Of a stretch of 64,000 bases of DNA, positions 54,867 to 64,000 are shown one piece after another (within the stretch, counting starts at the first letter, position 1; each line of letters starts with the position of its first letter). Source of the DNA: Setophaga petechia (taxonomy: Eukaryota; Chordata; Aves; Passeriformes; Parulidae); the NCBI GenBank assembly GCA_024362935.1, contig JANCRA010000039.1:4403040-4467039 (forward strand), written 5' to 3'. Both the position numbers and the translations under genes were made by a program. A model generated the notes under the pieces. It was not told the DNA's origin and searched no databases. It saw nothing but the letters and a program-made list of their open reading frames with translations.

Positions 54867-55420
54867 CGAAACTGCAGGAAAAACAAAAACCCTTCAACAA
54901 CATTTAAAAAGTTAGACAGTCAAGGCATTGCTTTATTTTCTGGCCAGGATGTTGTTCTGGCCAGGATGTACCACAGAAATAATCTCACCCACACATGGCC
55001 CGGGTGTACAGAGAATCATTTCATAACACATGGCTTTAACTAGATTTTTGAGATCTTTTACACAGTCAAAACTCATAGAAACGAATTGGGTCCGTGTTTA
55101 TTGGTCCCGAGTAGTTCTTAGTATTTGATCACCTATTGGATCTGCTTCTGGTGTTAACTAGATCTTCATTCCCTGGTTTTCTTACCAGTCTTTCTGGAGA
55201 TGTCTCCAACCCTGCCAGGTCTGGGGCAGATGTTGTAGATGGCGTTGATGTCCCTTTATCTTTTGGGTACTCCAGGCTGTTGGTGTGCTGAGTTCATCAG
55301 ACCCCACCGGTGGAACAATGCCCTGGAAAGAAACTTACAGTTCTTTTTTCCCAGGGTAAAGGCAAACAAAACCCCTTGATTAAAGTTATACATAAATTTT
55401 TAAACTGGTGTGATTTCCAC
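54867..55420. other. AT-rich interval, possibly LTR-derived
   Basis: There is no gene. It contains a 20-bp duplication (TTCTGGCCAGGATGT at about 54938 and 54956). The stretch near 55140-55230 has a repeat-like feel, but no termini could be defined. Confidence 0.35.
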
Positions 55421-55429
55421 CAGTACTGC

Positions 55430-55825
55430 GGGGTCCCCTTGAGAGGGGTGAGGGGGCGCCCGTGAGGAGACAGCGATACTGAGGGCTCCTCACGGCCGCG
55501 GGCCGCGCTGCCATGGCAACAAGTGACGATCGCCTTTGGGCTGACATGTCCCCACTGGGCTTCCGTACAGCAACGCGGAACGGGTTTGGATTGTCCCTGT
55601 GCGCCCTCCGTATCACGCCGCGGCGGGGGCCGGGCTGGCTGGAGACGCGCCGGGACGGCCGTTAACCGCAGCGCGCGTGCGCGACGAGTGACGTCATATA
55701 CCGCGGATTACGTCATACTCTGCGGATGACGTCACGCAGGCGCTGCCTGAGGCGAGGCCGCTCCGCATTCACGACGATGGCGGCGGAGGCCGGGAACTCT
55801 CGGAACTCTCGGAACTTTGGGCCTG
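55430..55825. promoter_or_regulatory. Orphan CpG-rich promoter with three CRE sites
   Basis: This is a CpG-rich island in an AT-rich neighbourhood. Three CRE-type octamers, TGACGTCA (55689-55696), TTACGTCA (55708-55715) and TGACGTCA (55727-55734), are spaced exactly 19 bp apart. A YY1-like ACGATGGCGGCGG follows at 55774. The left side of the island is also open for divergent transcription. No TATA box stands out. Confidence 0.7.
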
Positions 55826-55884
55826 TGAGCCAAAGCTCAGAACTGAGAGCAGTGATGGGTTTGTCTTCACAAAGCAGCTGTTAG
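55777..55884 (+). CDS. Short frame at orphan promoter, candidate first exon
   Basis: The ATG in ACGATGGCG starts MAAEAGNSRNSRNFGP. A consensus-like donor (CCT|GTGAGC) at 55825 would end a 48-bp phase-0 exon. Without splicing the frame runs to 35 residues and TAG. A 10-bp repeat (GGAACTCTC) encodes NSRNSRN. No partner exon or family was recognised. It may equally be the 5' end of a non-coding RNA. In humans SNHG16 lies in this general neighbourhood, but no snoRNA was found here. Confidence 0.3.
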   Translation: MAAEAGNSRNSRNFGPVSQSSELRAVMGLSSQSSC

Positions 55885-55968
55885 ATAAAACCAGCACCGA
55901 GAGACAAAAGAGACCATGGGAAGGATCCCACCGAGTGATGGATGGAAAAAGATATTTCCTTTTACAGA

Positions 55969-56686
55969 TGTGAAAAACGCCTGACACTTGTTTTTAAAAT
56001 TTTAAAAGTTTAATAGTAATAAAATGGTTATAAAAACAGTAATATAATTAGAGTAATAAATATTTGGACAATTAGGATTAGGACTGTGAAAAACGCCGAT
56101 CACTTGTTTTTTAAATTTGAAAAGTTTAATTGTAATAAAATGGTTATAAAAAGAGTAATATAATTAGACATACATAATTTGGACATTTAGGATTAGGACA
56201 ATATGAGGCAATAGAAACAAAGAGTTACAGACAGTCCAGGTACCTCTTTCTGGGCAAAAAAAGCCCAAAAAAGGACACAGTTAACAGAGGATTAACCCTT
56301 AAAAGCAACAGCCTGTTGCATATTCATACATCTCATACATGATGCATAAATTCCATTCAAACAGGATTCTGTCTGCTCAGTGTCACCTTCTTCCTCTGAA
56401 TCCTGACAGTGTCTTCAGTGCTGAGTGAGGGGGAAGAACTCAATAAGAGAGCAATAAATTCTCCTTCTCTGAAAGATTTAGGTGTCCTGTGGCTGCTATC
56501 TTGCTGTGAGTCCTTTCTTAAATATTTTACACAGCACAGTTTCTATTTTAAGATTATGTTATAACCTAAAACTATATTTAACACACTACTTAAGAGAATT
56601 AGTACAGCATAACTTTCTAACACAACACATATAATATTCATTTTAATATTTGTGAAAAGCCAATCATAAAATACGCATTTTTCACA
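55969..56686 (-). mobile_element. Endogenous retrovirus LTR with duplicated end
   Basis: The plus-strand termini TGTGAAAAACGC and GCATTTTTCACA are near-perfect inverted ends with TG...CA. The sequence is a passerine LTR that I recognise, in minus orientation (GATTGGCTTTTC near its 5' end on the minus strand). Its 3' end is present twice in tandem, starting at 55969 and 56085 (116-bp offset). No clear target-site duplication is seen, perhaps because of rearrangement. Confidence 0.75.
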
Positions 56687-56695
56687 CAAACAAAC

Positions 56696-57036
56696 TGTAG
56701 GTTTGCTGGTAAATGGAATTGGATATTGAAAGATGAAAGAAACAATGGGGAAAAACCATAGATTCTGTAAGAATTAAAAATGAAAAGGGAGGGTTGTACA
56801 TTTGAGGAGAATCTCTGGTATCAGGCATTTCAGGAAGTCTGAACCTCTCAAGGACCTCAGAAGTGGGGAAAGAGAGAGGGAAATTGGGATATAAAGGAGG
56901 CTGTATCCTCCAAAAATGTGAGAGACCCCAGGGGAATGCCCCATGGCCTCTCCCTTTATTTGCATAAATTCAAAGGACTCCTCTGTCTCCTTTTTGCACT
57001 TAAACCTTTGGTGTTTGTGGATTAATTTTCCTGACA
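56696..57036 (+). mobile_element. Second LTR-like element
   Basis: It starts TGTAGGTTTGCTGG and ends AATTTTCCTGACA. It has a GATATAAAGG TATA-like box near 56890 and a CTTTATTTGCATAAAT block. Termini and promoter layout fit an LTR, and the text resembles a common passerine one. No target-site duplication was found. Confidence 0.5.
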
Positions 57037-57124
57037 GAATTAAACACAGGATTCGATTTGAGAGCTTGGAAAAGGCTTCCAAACTTTGGTGCTCAAAGTA
57101 GATTTGCAGTTTAAAGCAGAGACA

Positions 57125-58021
57125 TGTTAAGTGGAAGAAAGTTTAGAGTTTTGGAGTTTAAGATATAAAAATAAAAGTAGTTACCAAGGTAAACAAGGAG
57201 TTTAGACTGCAGCACTGTAGGTTTGTGTGCCATAACATGATTGGCTAAGAAAGCTCACACTGTAGAATGAGTCCATATGACAAAATATTTAAGGATTGGG
57301 TCAAAACCACAAATATCCTTGTTAGCAGTGTTTTATTGGATAATAAATCCTTAAAAGTTCTTGTAACTGAGGGTCTTGTGACCTTCTGATGATGCTGTGA
57401 AGGTGTGAGCCAAACTCACCCTTCCTGCCTATGTAGAAGATAAGAAAAATAAACCCCATCATCAAAAATAACTCAGAGGTCCCATCTCGAACTCTTCCAA
57501 AACTCCTTCAAAAATCCCCAGAACTGTGGGTTCCCAGTCTGAGGGCTCCCATCCTCTGAGCTCTCTTGATGCCTCAGGTTTTTGTTTTTCTATTTTTCAG
57601 AATCTGTGCTGCTTTAGTGTGTGGGTCTGGGCTTCACGTCAGGGGATGGTGAGCTCTGTGCACAGAGCAGGGAGACAAAACAATTCCTGCTCCAGCTGGG
57701 GACCAAGGACAAATGATCCAAATCTCAGCCCAAGAGCACAAACAGCGTGGGCTGGAGAGAGAAAAACAAGGATGGGACTGGATGGGCTAAAGCTGGGATG
57801 GGACAATGAACTGCAAGATGCAAATGGAGCAGAGCTGATCATAGTGAGAGACCCCGTGCCCGGCCGTGCATTTTGGGGCCATTTTGGTTCATTTTGGGTG
57901 CAGCCCTGGCTGGGCTCTTGTGCTGCCCAAGGTGGATCCATTGAGGAGATTCTTTTGATAAATTCCTGCTTTATTTAACTTTGTCCAGCCTCTGCTTCAG
58001 CTCAGCCTGCACAACGCATCA
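57125..58021 (+). mobile_element. Further LTR-derived mosaic
   Basis: Two LTR-like pieces are seen. One starts TGTTAAGTGGAAG and contains ATATTTAAGGATTGGG and GGATAATAAATCC. The other ends with TTTGATAAATTCCTGCTTTA and CAGCCTGCACAACGCATCAC, typical of the R-U5 end of passerine LTRs. The 150-codon open frame here lacks any retroviral domain that I can see. Confidence 0.5.
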
Positions 58022-58177
58022 CTCTGATCACAGACACTGAGTCTGCCTGAGCAGGGACACATTGTTTATTCTGCATTGTTTATTCTGTGTACAGGAGAGG
58101 TTTCCACAAATCAAACAGGTGAAAAGTCACCTCTTTTATACAGTAAAATTCCCATGAATTCACTGTCTAATACATAC

Positions 58178-59280
58178 TTAACAGCAAGTTGGACAAGCCC
58201 AACTCCCTGAACTGACACCAGCTCCAGAGAGGGAAATACCTGCAGAGGGTTCACCAATTCCAGCAGCAACCACTGCAAAAACCTCATTTTAACAATCTGT
58301 AAAGAAATCTCAGATCTCCATCAAAGCTACCTGCACAGCCAAAAGGGAATTCTGCTCATTTTTATCTTCCCCTGCCCTCATCTCCCCCACCTATTAAAGA
58401 TCTTTTATCAACTCACTCCAGATTTTTTTTAAAAACCTGTATCTCTGATGGATGTGGATGATGTCTTCAAGCTGAGTTATCTGTCCCCAGGCTGAATTTT
58501 GAATTTGGGAGGTTGATCATGGAACACAAAAAGTTCTTTTGTTCATTAGGAAACTTCTGTTGTAGAATTTGTCTGATGGCTTCAGTTAGATTTACAAAAA
58601 GTGAGAAAATCCTGTTTGGGGACAGATAATCCAGCTTGAATACCAGGAGACACTGTTCATTGTGCACAGGGTGGGAGGTGGAGGTCTCCACAAACTGAGG
58701 GTCAAAAAGTTCCCTCTTTGCAGTAAAATTCATGTGAACCCACCCACCTAATTCATATTTGCTGCCTACCTAATGCATGTTTGTTTGGGTGATGTAATTT
58801 TATTCAATGCTTGTTTCTTTGGGTGAATCTTTGAGGACAAGAAACCGAAGTTTGCCTTTTCTTCACTGAGCATCTTCTGTTGTAGAAGTTATCAGAGGTT
58901 ACCTGATGACAGCAGTTATGTTTACAAAAGGTGAGGAAATTCAGCCTGGGCACAGATAATTCAGCTTGAAGACATCATCCACATCCATCAGAGATCCAGG
59001 TTTTAAAAACAATCTGGAATGAGTTGATAAAGGAACTTTAATAGGTGAGGGAGGTGAAGGCAGGGGAAGATAAAAATGAGCAGAATTCCCTTCTGGCTGT
59101 GCAGGTAGCTTTGATGGAGATCTGAGATTTTTTACAGATTGTTAAAATGAACTTTTTGCAAGGGTTGCTGCTGGAATTGGTGAACCCTGTGCTCCATGAT
59201 GTGACTGCAGATATTTCCCTCTCTGGAGCTGGTGTCAGTTCAGGGAGTTGGGTTTGTCCCAGTGCATCCTTGCTGTTAAA
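58178..59280. repeat. Long inverted repeat, arms about 320-345 bp, loop about 437 bp
   Basis: Left arm 58178-58499 pairs with right arm 58937-59280. For example CCCAACTCCCTGAACTGACA at the left has its exact complement near 59240, and GATGGATGTGGATGATGTC near 58449 pairs near 58971. Most bases match by eye. The right arm has a small insertion around 59192. The loop contains diverged direct copies of pieces that flank the arms (58547-58640 against 58864-58975, and 58100-58180 against 58680-58766). A minus-strand open frame of 88 codons lies in the loop and left arm edge. Confidence 0.9.
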
Positions 59281-61469
59281 GCCTCTGCAAGACAAGAGGT
59301 GGGTTTGCTCTGTCCTTTTCTTGGAAAAAAAATGAGAATAGTTACAGATGAGAAAGAGTCTGCCCTCCCACACACCATGAACCCTGTGCTTTTTCCATCT
59401 ATAAAGTTATTTTCCACCTTGCATTGCCTCCTGTGCTGTTCAGGGGAATTCTGGGATTTTTTGTGAACTATGTCAAATATTTCAAATAAATTCCTCAGGG
59501 GTATTTCTCAGAATGAACCAAAGGCAAAATTCTTCACTAATACCTGCCAGAGAGCAAGCAGGAGTTTTCAGAGCAGCTTTGAAGTTACAACACCTAACAA
59601 ACACCCCAGTACCTCCTTCCTGCCTCACCCTTCCAGTCCCTCATGTCTCTTAACCACTGTTGCCAGGCAGGGAATTAATTTAAAATAGTCAGGATTTATC
59701 CCCATAAGAACAAAGGAACAAAGTTCAAAAATCATGTGGGTAACAATCTGGTTTAGATGGTATAATTTCCCCTGGAAGGTGAAATAACTTGCTCTGAAAG
59801 GTTTTTTACCTGGTGCCTATGGGGAATTTGGGCAGTAACTCAGTGAGTGTGGGGCACAAGCAGCTCCTATTTTAAGAAAGCAGCTTCACCTTTACTGCCT
59901 TTGCTTTTGTTGGTGTATCACCAACAATAGCAATTTTGAATTTTGATATAAGGGCTGTATAAAAAGTAACTCCCTCAGCACTGAAACCTTTTCTGCCTGA
60001 ATTTCTCTGGAAGTTTTCTGACCAACACAACCTCAGAGGTGCTGAAAGATGTACAGTGGTGTCTTCCACCTTCTGCTTGTGGCAGCTGAGTGGTATTTTG
60101 GTTTTTAATTATTTCTCCATAATATTACTAAATTTTTTCTCACAAAAGTGAGTGTTCATAGGGATAATTTTTCTTGTGAGTCCTCTCTAAAGATTAAATG
60201 AAGCAGCAGAGGTTACAAGTTCTGGAAGCAGCAGTAGATGATTAGAATTCCTAAAGATAGGCTCAGGAGATAGGTATTAGCCAGTGCCGTGGATTTGAAT
60301 CTGACTTTGTGCTAGGACAGGGACAGAGCAAAACATGGAAGACCCTCTGGTTTGTTTTATTGTTTCTTTTTTTTTTAATTTTGAATAAATCTTATTCAGC
60401 TCATCCAGTCACTGGATCCCAGACAACACTTCTGGAATAACTATAAGACACCTTTTTTTTTTTTTTAACCTAAAGGGGAAATTCTCCTGTCTGAAATTCT
60501 TTCTTAATTCCCAAAGTAGGTCAGGAATGCAGCCACTGAGGTTTGTGCTGTCCTGAGTCACGGGTGTGCTCAGCTGTTGGGAATGCTAAATTGCACTGGG
60601 AACAATAAACACAAAGTGGAAGTATTTTATAGTTTGTTTCATCTTAATTTGTCTCAAAGGAAGGGGATAATTGATTTTGTTTTCCATGAAAAGCTGCTGC
60701 CAGACGTGCTGTGGGGATTGTGATTTGTCAGGCTTGAAGCAGGTCGTTAGGGATGCTACTGCAGGAGAGATGAGCCAGGCAGCTGACACCACCCTGGGGA
60801 AGCACAAACAGCCCCAGCACATCTCCAAACTCGGCAGTGGGGCTGGCCAGGGTGGCAGGGAGGCTGTGAGCCTCCCCCAGTGCACCCTGGGGACACACAA
60901 ATGTGCCCCCTGCACACATTTATGGGATCATCCCTGCTGGATGCATGAGAACATTGGGCTCCTCACCTTCCCAAGGCATCTTCTGAACCTCAGGAATCAG
61001 AGATCCTTGGTTCTGTGTACGTGACCTACTGTGTCGAGTTTAATTATGCAGGGAAATTCCCCTGGGGACTCACTGCACCACCACGGGCTGTGCCTGTGAG
61101 AAATCAAAGTGAGGGATGATGAGTCCTCACAGGGCAGGCAGATTTTCCTCCTCTACACTGCTGAAGAGATTGCAGCCCTGCAGGAAGGAACACTTGGAGA
61201 GAGGCTGTGCTGCCTGGCCATGGAAAGTGGGTTTTTTTCTGGAGATCTCCATTCCTGCCCTGCTGCAATGGCTCACGTTTGCTTACCCAAGGGTGTCGGG
61301 TTCAGGACATCCCTCTGGCTGTCCTGAGCAGCCAAGACCCTTGCCAGGGGTCTCAGAGACCCTGGCACAGAGCCCAAAATGCCTCTGTGAGTTTGATTAT
61401 GGCCCATGGAGCAAGTTACCAACCCTCTATGAAGATCAGCAAGCCACAAGAGTTTAAGTAGAATATTAG
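59281..61469. other. Intergenic, no gene seen
   Basis: AT-leaning sequence with T-runs near 60370 and 60453. No recognised exons, RNA genes or repeats. Confidence 0.5.
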
Positions 61470-61911
61470 TGAAATTATCACAGGGTGAATTATGCATTTT
61501 GGGATTTTGGTACAGGGGGGGTTATGGAGACAAGATGGAGGGAACTGGGTGTGTCCAGCCTTTCTCCTTCTTCTTCTTAGCCTCCATCTTCTGTGGTGAT
61601 GTTGGCACTTAGAGATTGGTTTAGAGTAGAAGCTCACTGTCTAACACAGGTGATGGGCATTGGGAAGTAATTGTAAACATTGCACACGTAGTTTGTAGTA
61701 TAAAGACACAACACCACCCCGGGGGCAGCCTGTGGCTGCCCTGCTGAGCAGATCTCTGCTGGGAAGAAAGAAAATTTTTTAGATAAGAATTAATAAATAA
61801 CCTTGAGACCGAGAGATGAAGAGCTCTGACTCCTTCTTTAAGCGCCGGGCTGGGAAAAGAGACTTTGGAACTTTTCTCGGGGTCACTCTGACAAACCAAT
61901 GATCCCGACAC
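61470..61911 (+). mobile_element. LTR of a passerine endogenous retrovirus
   Basis: This matches a family that I recognise. Blocks are GTGATGTTGGCACTTAGAG, AGTATAAAGACACAACACC (TATA region), GAATTAATAAATAACC (poly(A) signal), AAGCGCCGGGCTGGGAAAAG and the terminal GGGGTCACTCTGACAAAC to ATCCCGACA. The right end is clear at 61911. The left end is approximate. No internal retroviral sequence adjoins it, so it is probably a solo LTR. Confidence 0.8.
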
Positions 61912-64000
61912 GAGGGTAACTCTGCAGCGCTCCCAGTCGGAACAAAGCTCCTGTCCTGCAAGTGTAAGCAAAGGGAAGGTGGAGCCAGCAGAGTTTATCC
62001 TCTGGATGGTGCTGTTGTGTTGTACAAACAGCAGACAGGGCCCACAGAGCTCCAGCTGAACATTTCATGTGCTGTTTGCTCCGGGGAGGGTTAAGGATGT
62101 GCTCAGTCCTTTTCTATTCACAAATCCTTTATGTTGTGATCCACCTGTTCTCCAGCATTCCTGAGACTGGCTAAACTTAGCTAATGATTACTGATGAGAA
62201 AACTCATATTTTCTGAGCAATTCCTCCTGGTCAGGACCAGGAGGTTTTTTTAGCATCTTATTTAAAATTTCCTCCAGTCCCCCAGCCACCAAGATTTAAG
62301 CTCTGTTTCACCTGTGGGATGAGTATTTACTGGCTTGAGGGAGTGCACTGAGCTGGCCTGGAGTTACAGGGGGAAAAAACCTTTCAGTCTTGATTAAACT
62401 TCACAGCTGGGTTAGGGAAGGCACATGCCTGTGAGGAAGCCAAAGTTCCAGAGGCCAGAACTCTGATGTTTGAATGTTGTTTGTCTTCATAGCTCCAGAT
62501 AAGATCTGAAATAGGTATTTCCTACTGTAATGTGTGTGACCTTTTTCTAATGGTCTTGAAACTTTATTGTTTTGTTTTATAACTGTGTCATAAAGATATA
62601 ACTGCAATCCTTTTGGAGGAGAGGACGTTGTGGATCATTGCCTCTGTCATTTGTCTTCCTTGTCAACGCTGCTATAACCCTTTTATCAGAGAGAAAACCA
62701 GCAGCCTGTGTGGTGTAAGATATTGTTTTGTGACTGCCTGTGACTCACTTCTACTCCTGATAACTGATGGAGGTAGAAATTAACTCAAAATGCTTTTTTT
62801 CATGGAAATGGGAGGGTGGTAAAGGAGTGGTGGAAATGTTTGGTTTGCAGTGAGTAAGGAGGGTTTCACTGGCTCAGTAATTCCCCTGAAAGGTGGTGCT
62901 TTGACTTCATAGTGCCTTCCAGCATCAGAGAGCTGCCTGTCAACTTCTTCCTTTGCAGCTACCCCAAACTGTGGTAGCAGAGCATTGCAGAGAAAGCTGC
63001 AGTCTGCTGCCTGTAGCTGTTTCTGACAACCACTGCAAATCCATGGGGTACAGGCAGAGCCCTGTGTGACAGCTCAGAGCTGTGGCTGGTGTCTCTGGCC
63101 ATGTTTGTGTCCTTGCCAGGTCCCTGCAGCAGCTGTGGTGAGCTGGGCAAGAGCTGGTGTCCAGGATGTGTGCAGGGTGTGCCTAACCAGAGACTGGCAA
63201 AGCAGAGGTCAGCACAGGGAGTGCCTGGCTCTGAGATGCCAGTGCTTCATACCTAAGAAAGTCCTGACCTCAGATGAAAAACAGCATCAGACTCATGCTT
63301 TAAATTCTCATCCTACTGTAACCTGTTTGACCACAGTAGTGGTTCCCCACTGAAGCACAGGATCTTTTAAATGCCTCCTGTCACCTTGAATTCCCTTTAG
63401 CTGCCACTCTGTTTATGTGGAGAATTTCCTTTCATGCCAGCAAGGAGCAGTGAAAAATCCAGCAGTTTGAGTTTGGAGGAGAACCAGCCCAGCAGCAAAT
63501 GGAAATGGCTGTGAGCTTTGGTGGGAAGAGGCAGGCAGTGAAAATGGAACTGGAGGGATAAACCAGACTGCCTGGGAAAACAGATTTGCAAGGAGGTGGA
63601 ATCACTGACTGCTCAGGCTTGTCCCAGCATCTGACTCTTCACCAAACATTAGAGCTAAAATGGAAGACTTAGAGTTTCTGGATACTTCCAAGATATGGTC
63701 AGAATGGCTGGGATGGAGACTCACACCTGCTGATTTCTGAACTTTCTGTTTGTTTTGGGTTTTTGTCAGAAGCTCTCCTCTCTGTGTGCTTATGTACTTC
63801 AGATTTGAAGAGTCTGACCACATATTGTCCATTCCTCTTCCATACTCTTTGTCCTGTTTGTTTTTCCACTGTGATGTGAAGCCTGTGGATGAGTTACTGC
63901 ATGGCAGAAGTAGAAACACCAGAGGAAACCAAATGGAGAAAATAGAAATCCCAGCTTTCCTCTGTACAGACTATGCTGAAATTTTCACACCCACACACTT
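61912..64000. other. Intergenic, right end of window
   Basis: There is no recognised gene. A perfect inverted repeat followed by a T-run lies at 62223-62252. The rest is ordinary sequence. Confidence 0.5.
62223..62252. repeat. Perfect 10-bp inverted repeat followed by T8
   Basis: CCTCCTGGTC and GACCAGGAGG are separated by AG and followed at once by eight T. The shape is like an intrinsic terminator but has no known role in a bird nucleus. Confidence 0.85.

Noticed and set aside
57526..57978. 150-codon open frame as a retroviral or host gene
   Set aside because: It lies across LTR-derived sequence ending in a typical LTR poly(A) region and contains no recognisable domain.
58467..58733. Assigning the 88-codon minus-strand frame to a kinetochore RWD-domain protein
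   Set aside because: A loose resemblance of the downstream LEDIIHIHQR...LKKIW segment to a KNL1-like C-terminus was noted, but the upstream part does not match and no alignment could be run.
61112..61175. Box C/D snoRNA candidate (ATGATGA followed about 50 nt later by CTGA)
   Set aside because: There are no complementary terminal bases outside the boxes and no internal boxes. It was considered because SNHG16 with snoRNAs lies near MXRA7 in mammals.

Overview
The window is nuclear DNA from a bird, most likely a songbird (Passeriformes). It holds intron-split vertebrate genes with canonical GT-AG junctions, degraded CR1 LINEs in both orientations, and several LTR types that I recognise from passerine genomes. 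The order METTL23 - JMJD6 - MXRA7 matches human 17q25 (from memory). No bacterial, phage or CRISPR-type content is seen.

Region 1 (1-10.0 kb): METTL23 on the minus strand (five coding exons, 236 aa) and JMJD6 on the plus strand (six coding exons, 403 aa) are divergent. They share a 643-bp CpG-rich bidirectional promoter with CCAAT, CRE-like and YY1-like motifs. Both reading frames join cleanly across every predicted splice site. An antisense solo LTR with a visible 6-bp target-site duplication and a perfect 15-bp hairpin lie in the last JMJD6 intron.

Region 2 (10-22.9 kb): intergenic sequence with a long degraded antisense CR1 with reverse-transcriptase remnants, two sense CR1 fragments and a GC-rich minisatellite.

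Region 3 (22.9-54 kb): MXRA7 on the plus strand, a small single-pass membrane protein (265 aa for the longest reading). Exon 1 lies in a CpG island and carries a 7-residue proline-rich repeat. Exon 3 can splice, in the same phase, to three different terminal exons at 40.1, 47.3 and 51.9 kb. The introns are rich in minisatellites with 11-, 24-, 41-, 50- and 51/59-bp periods. These create long but spurious open frames on both strands. Just beyond the last MXRA7 exon, an unassigned terminal-exon-like frame encodes one hydrophobic segment and has its own poly(A) signal.

Region 4 (54-64 kb): a minisatellite, then an orphan CpG-rich promoter with three CRE sites exactly 19 bp apart and a YY1-like start context followed by a splice donor. 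After it come a stack of LTR elements, a long inverted repeat (arms about 320-345 bp) able to form hairpin RNA, and a further LTR. I found no recognisable coding gene to the right of MXRA7. The orphan promoter and the inverted repeat are the most interesting unexplained structures.
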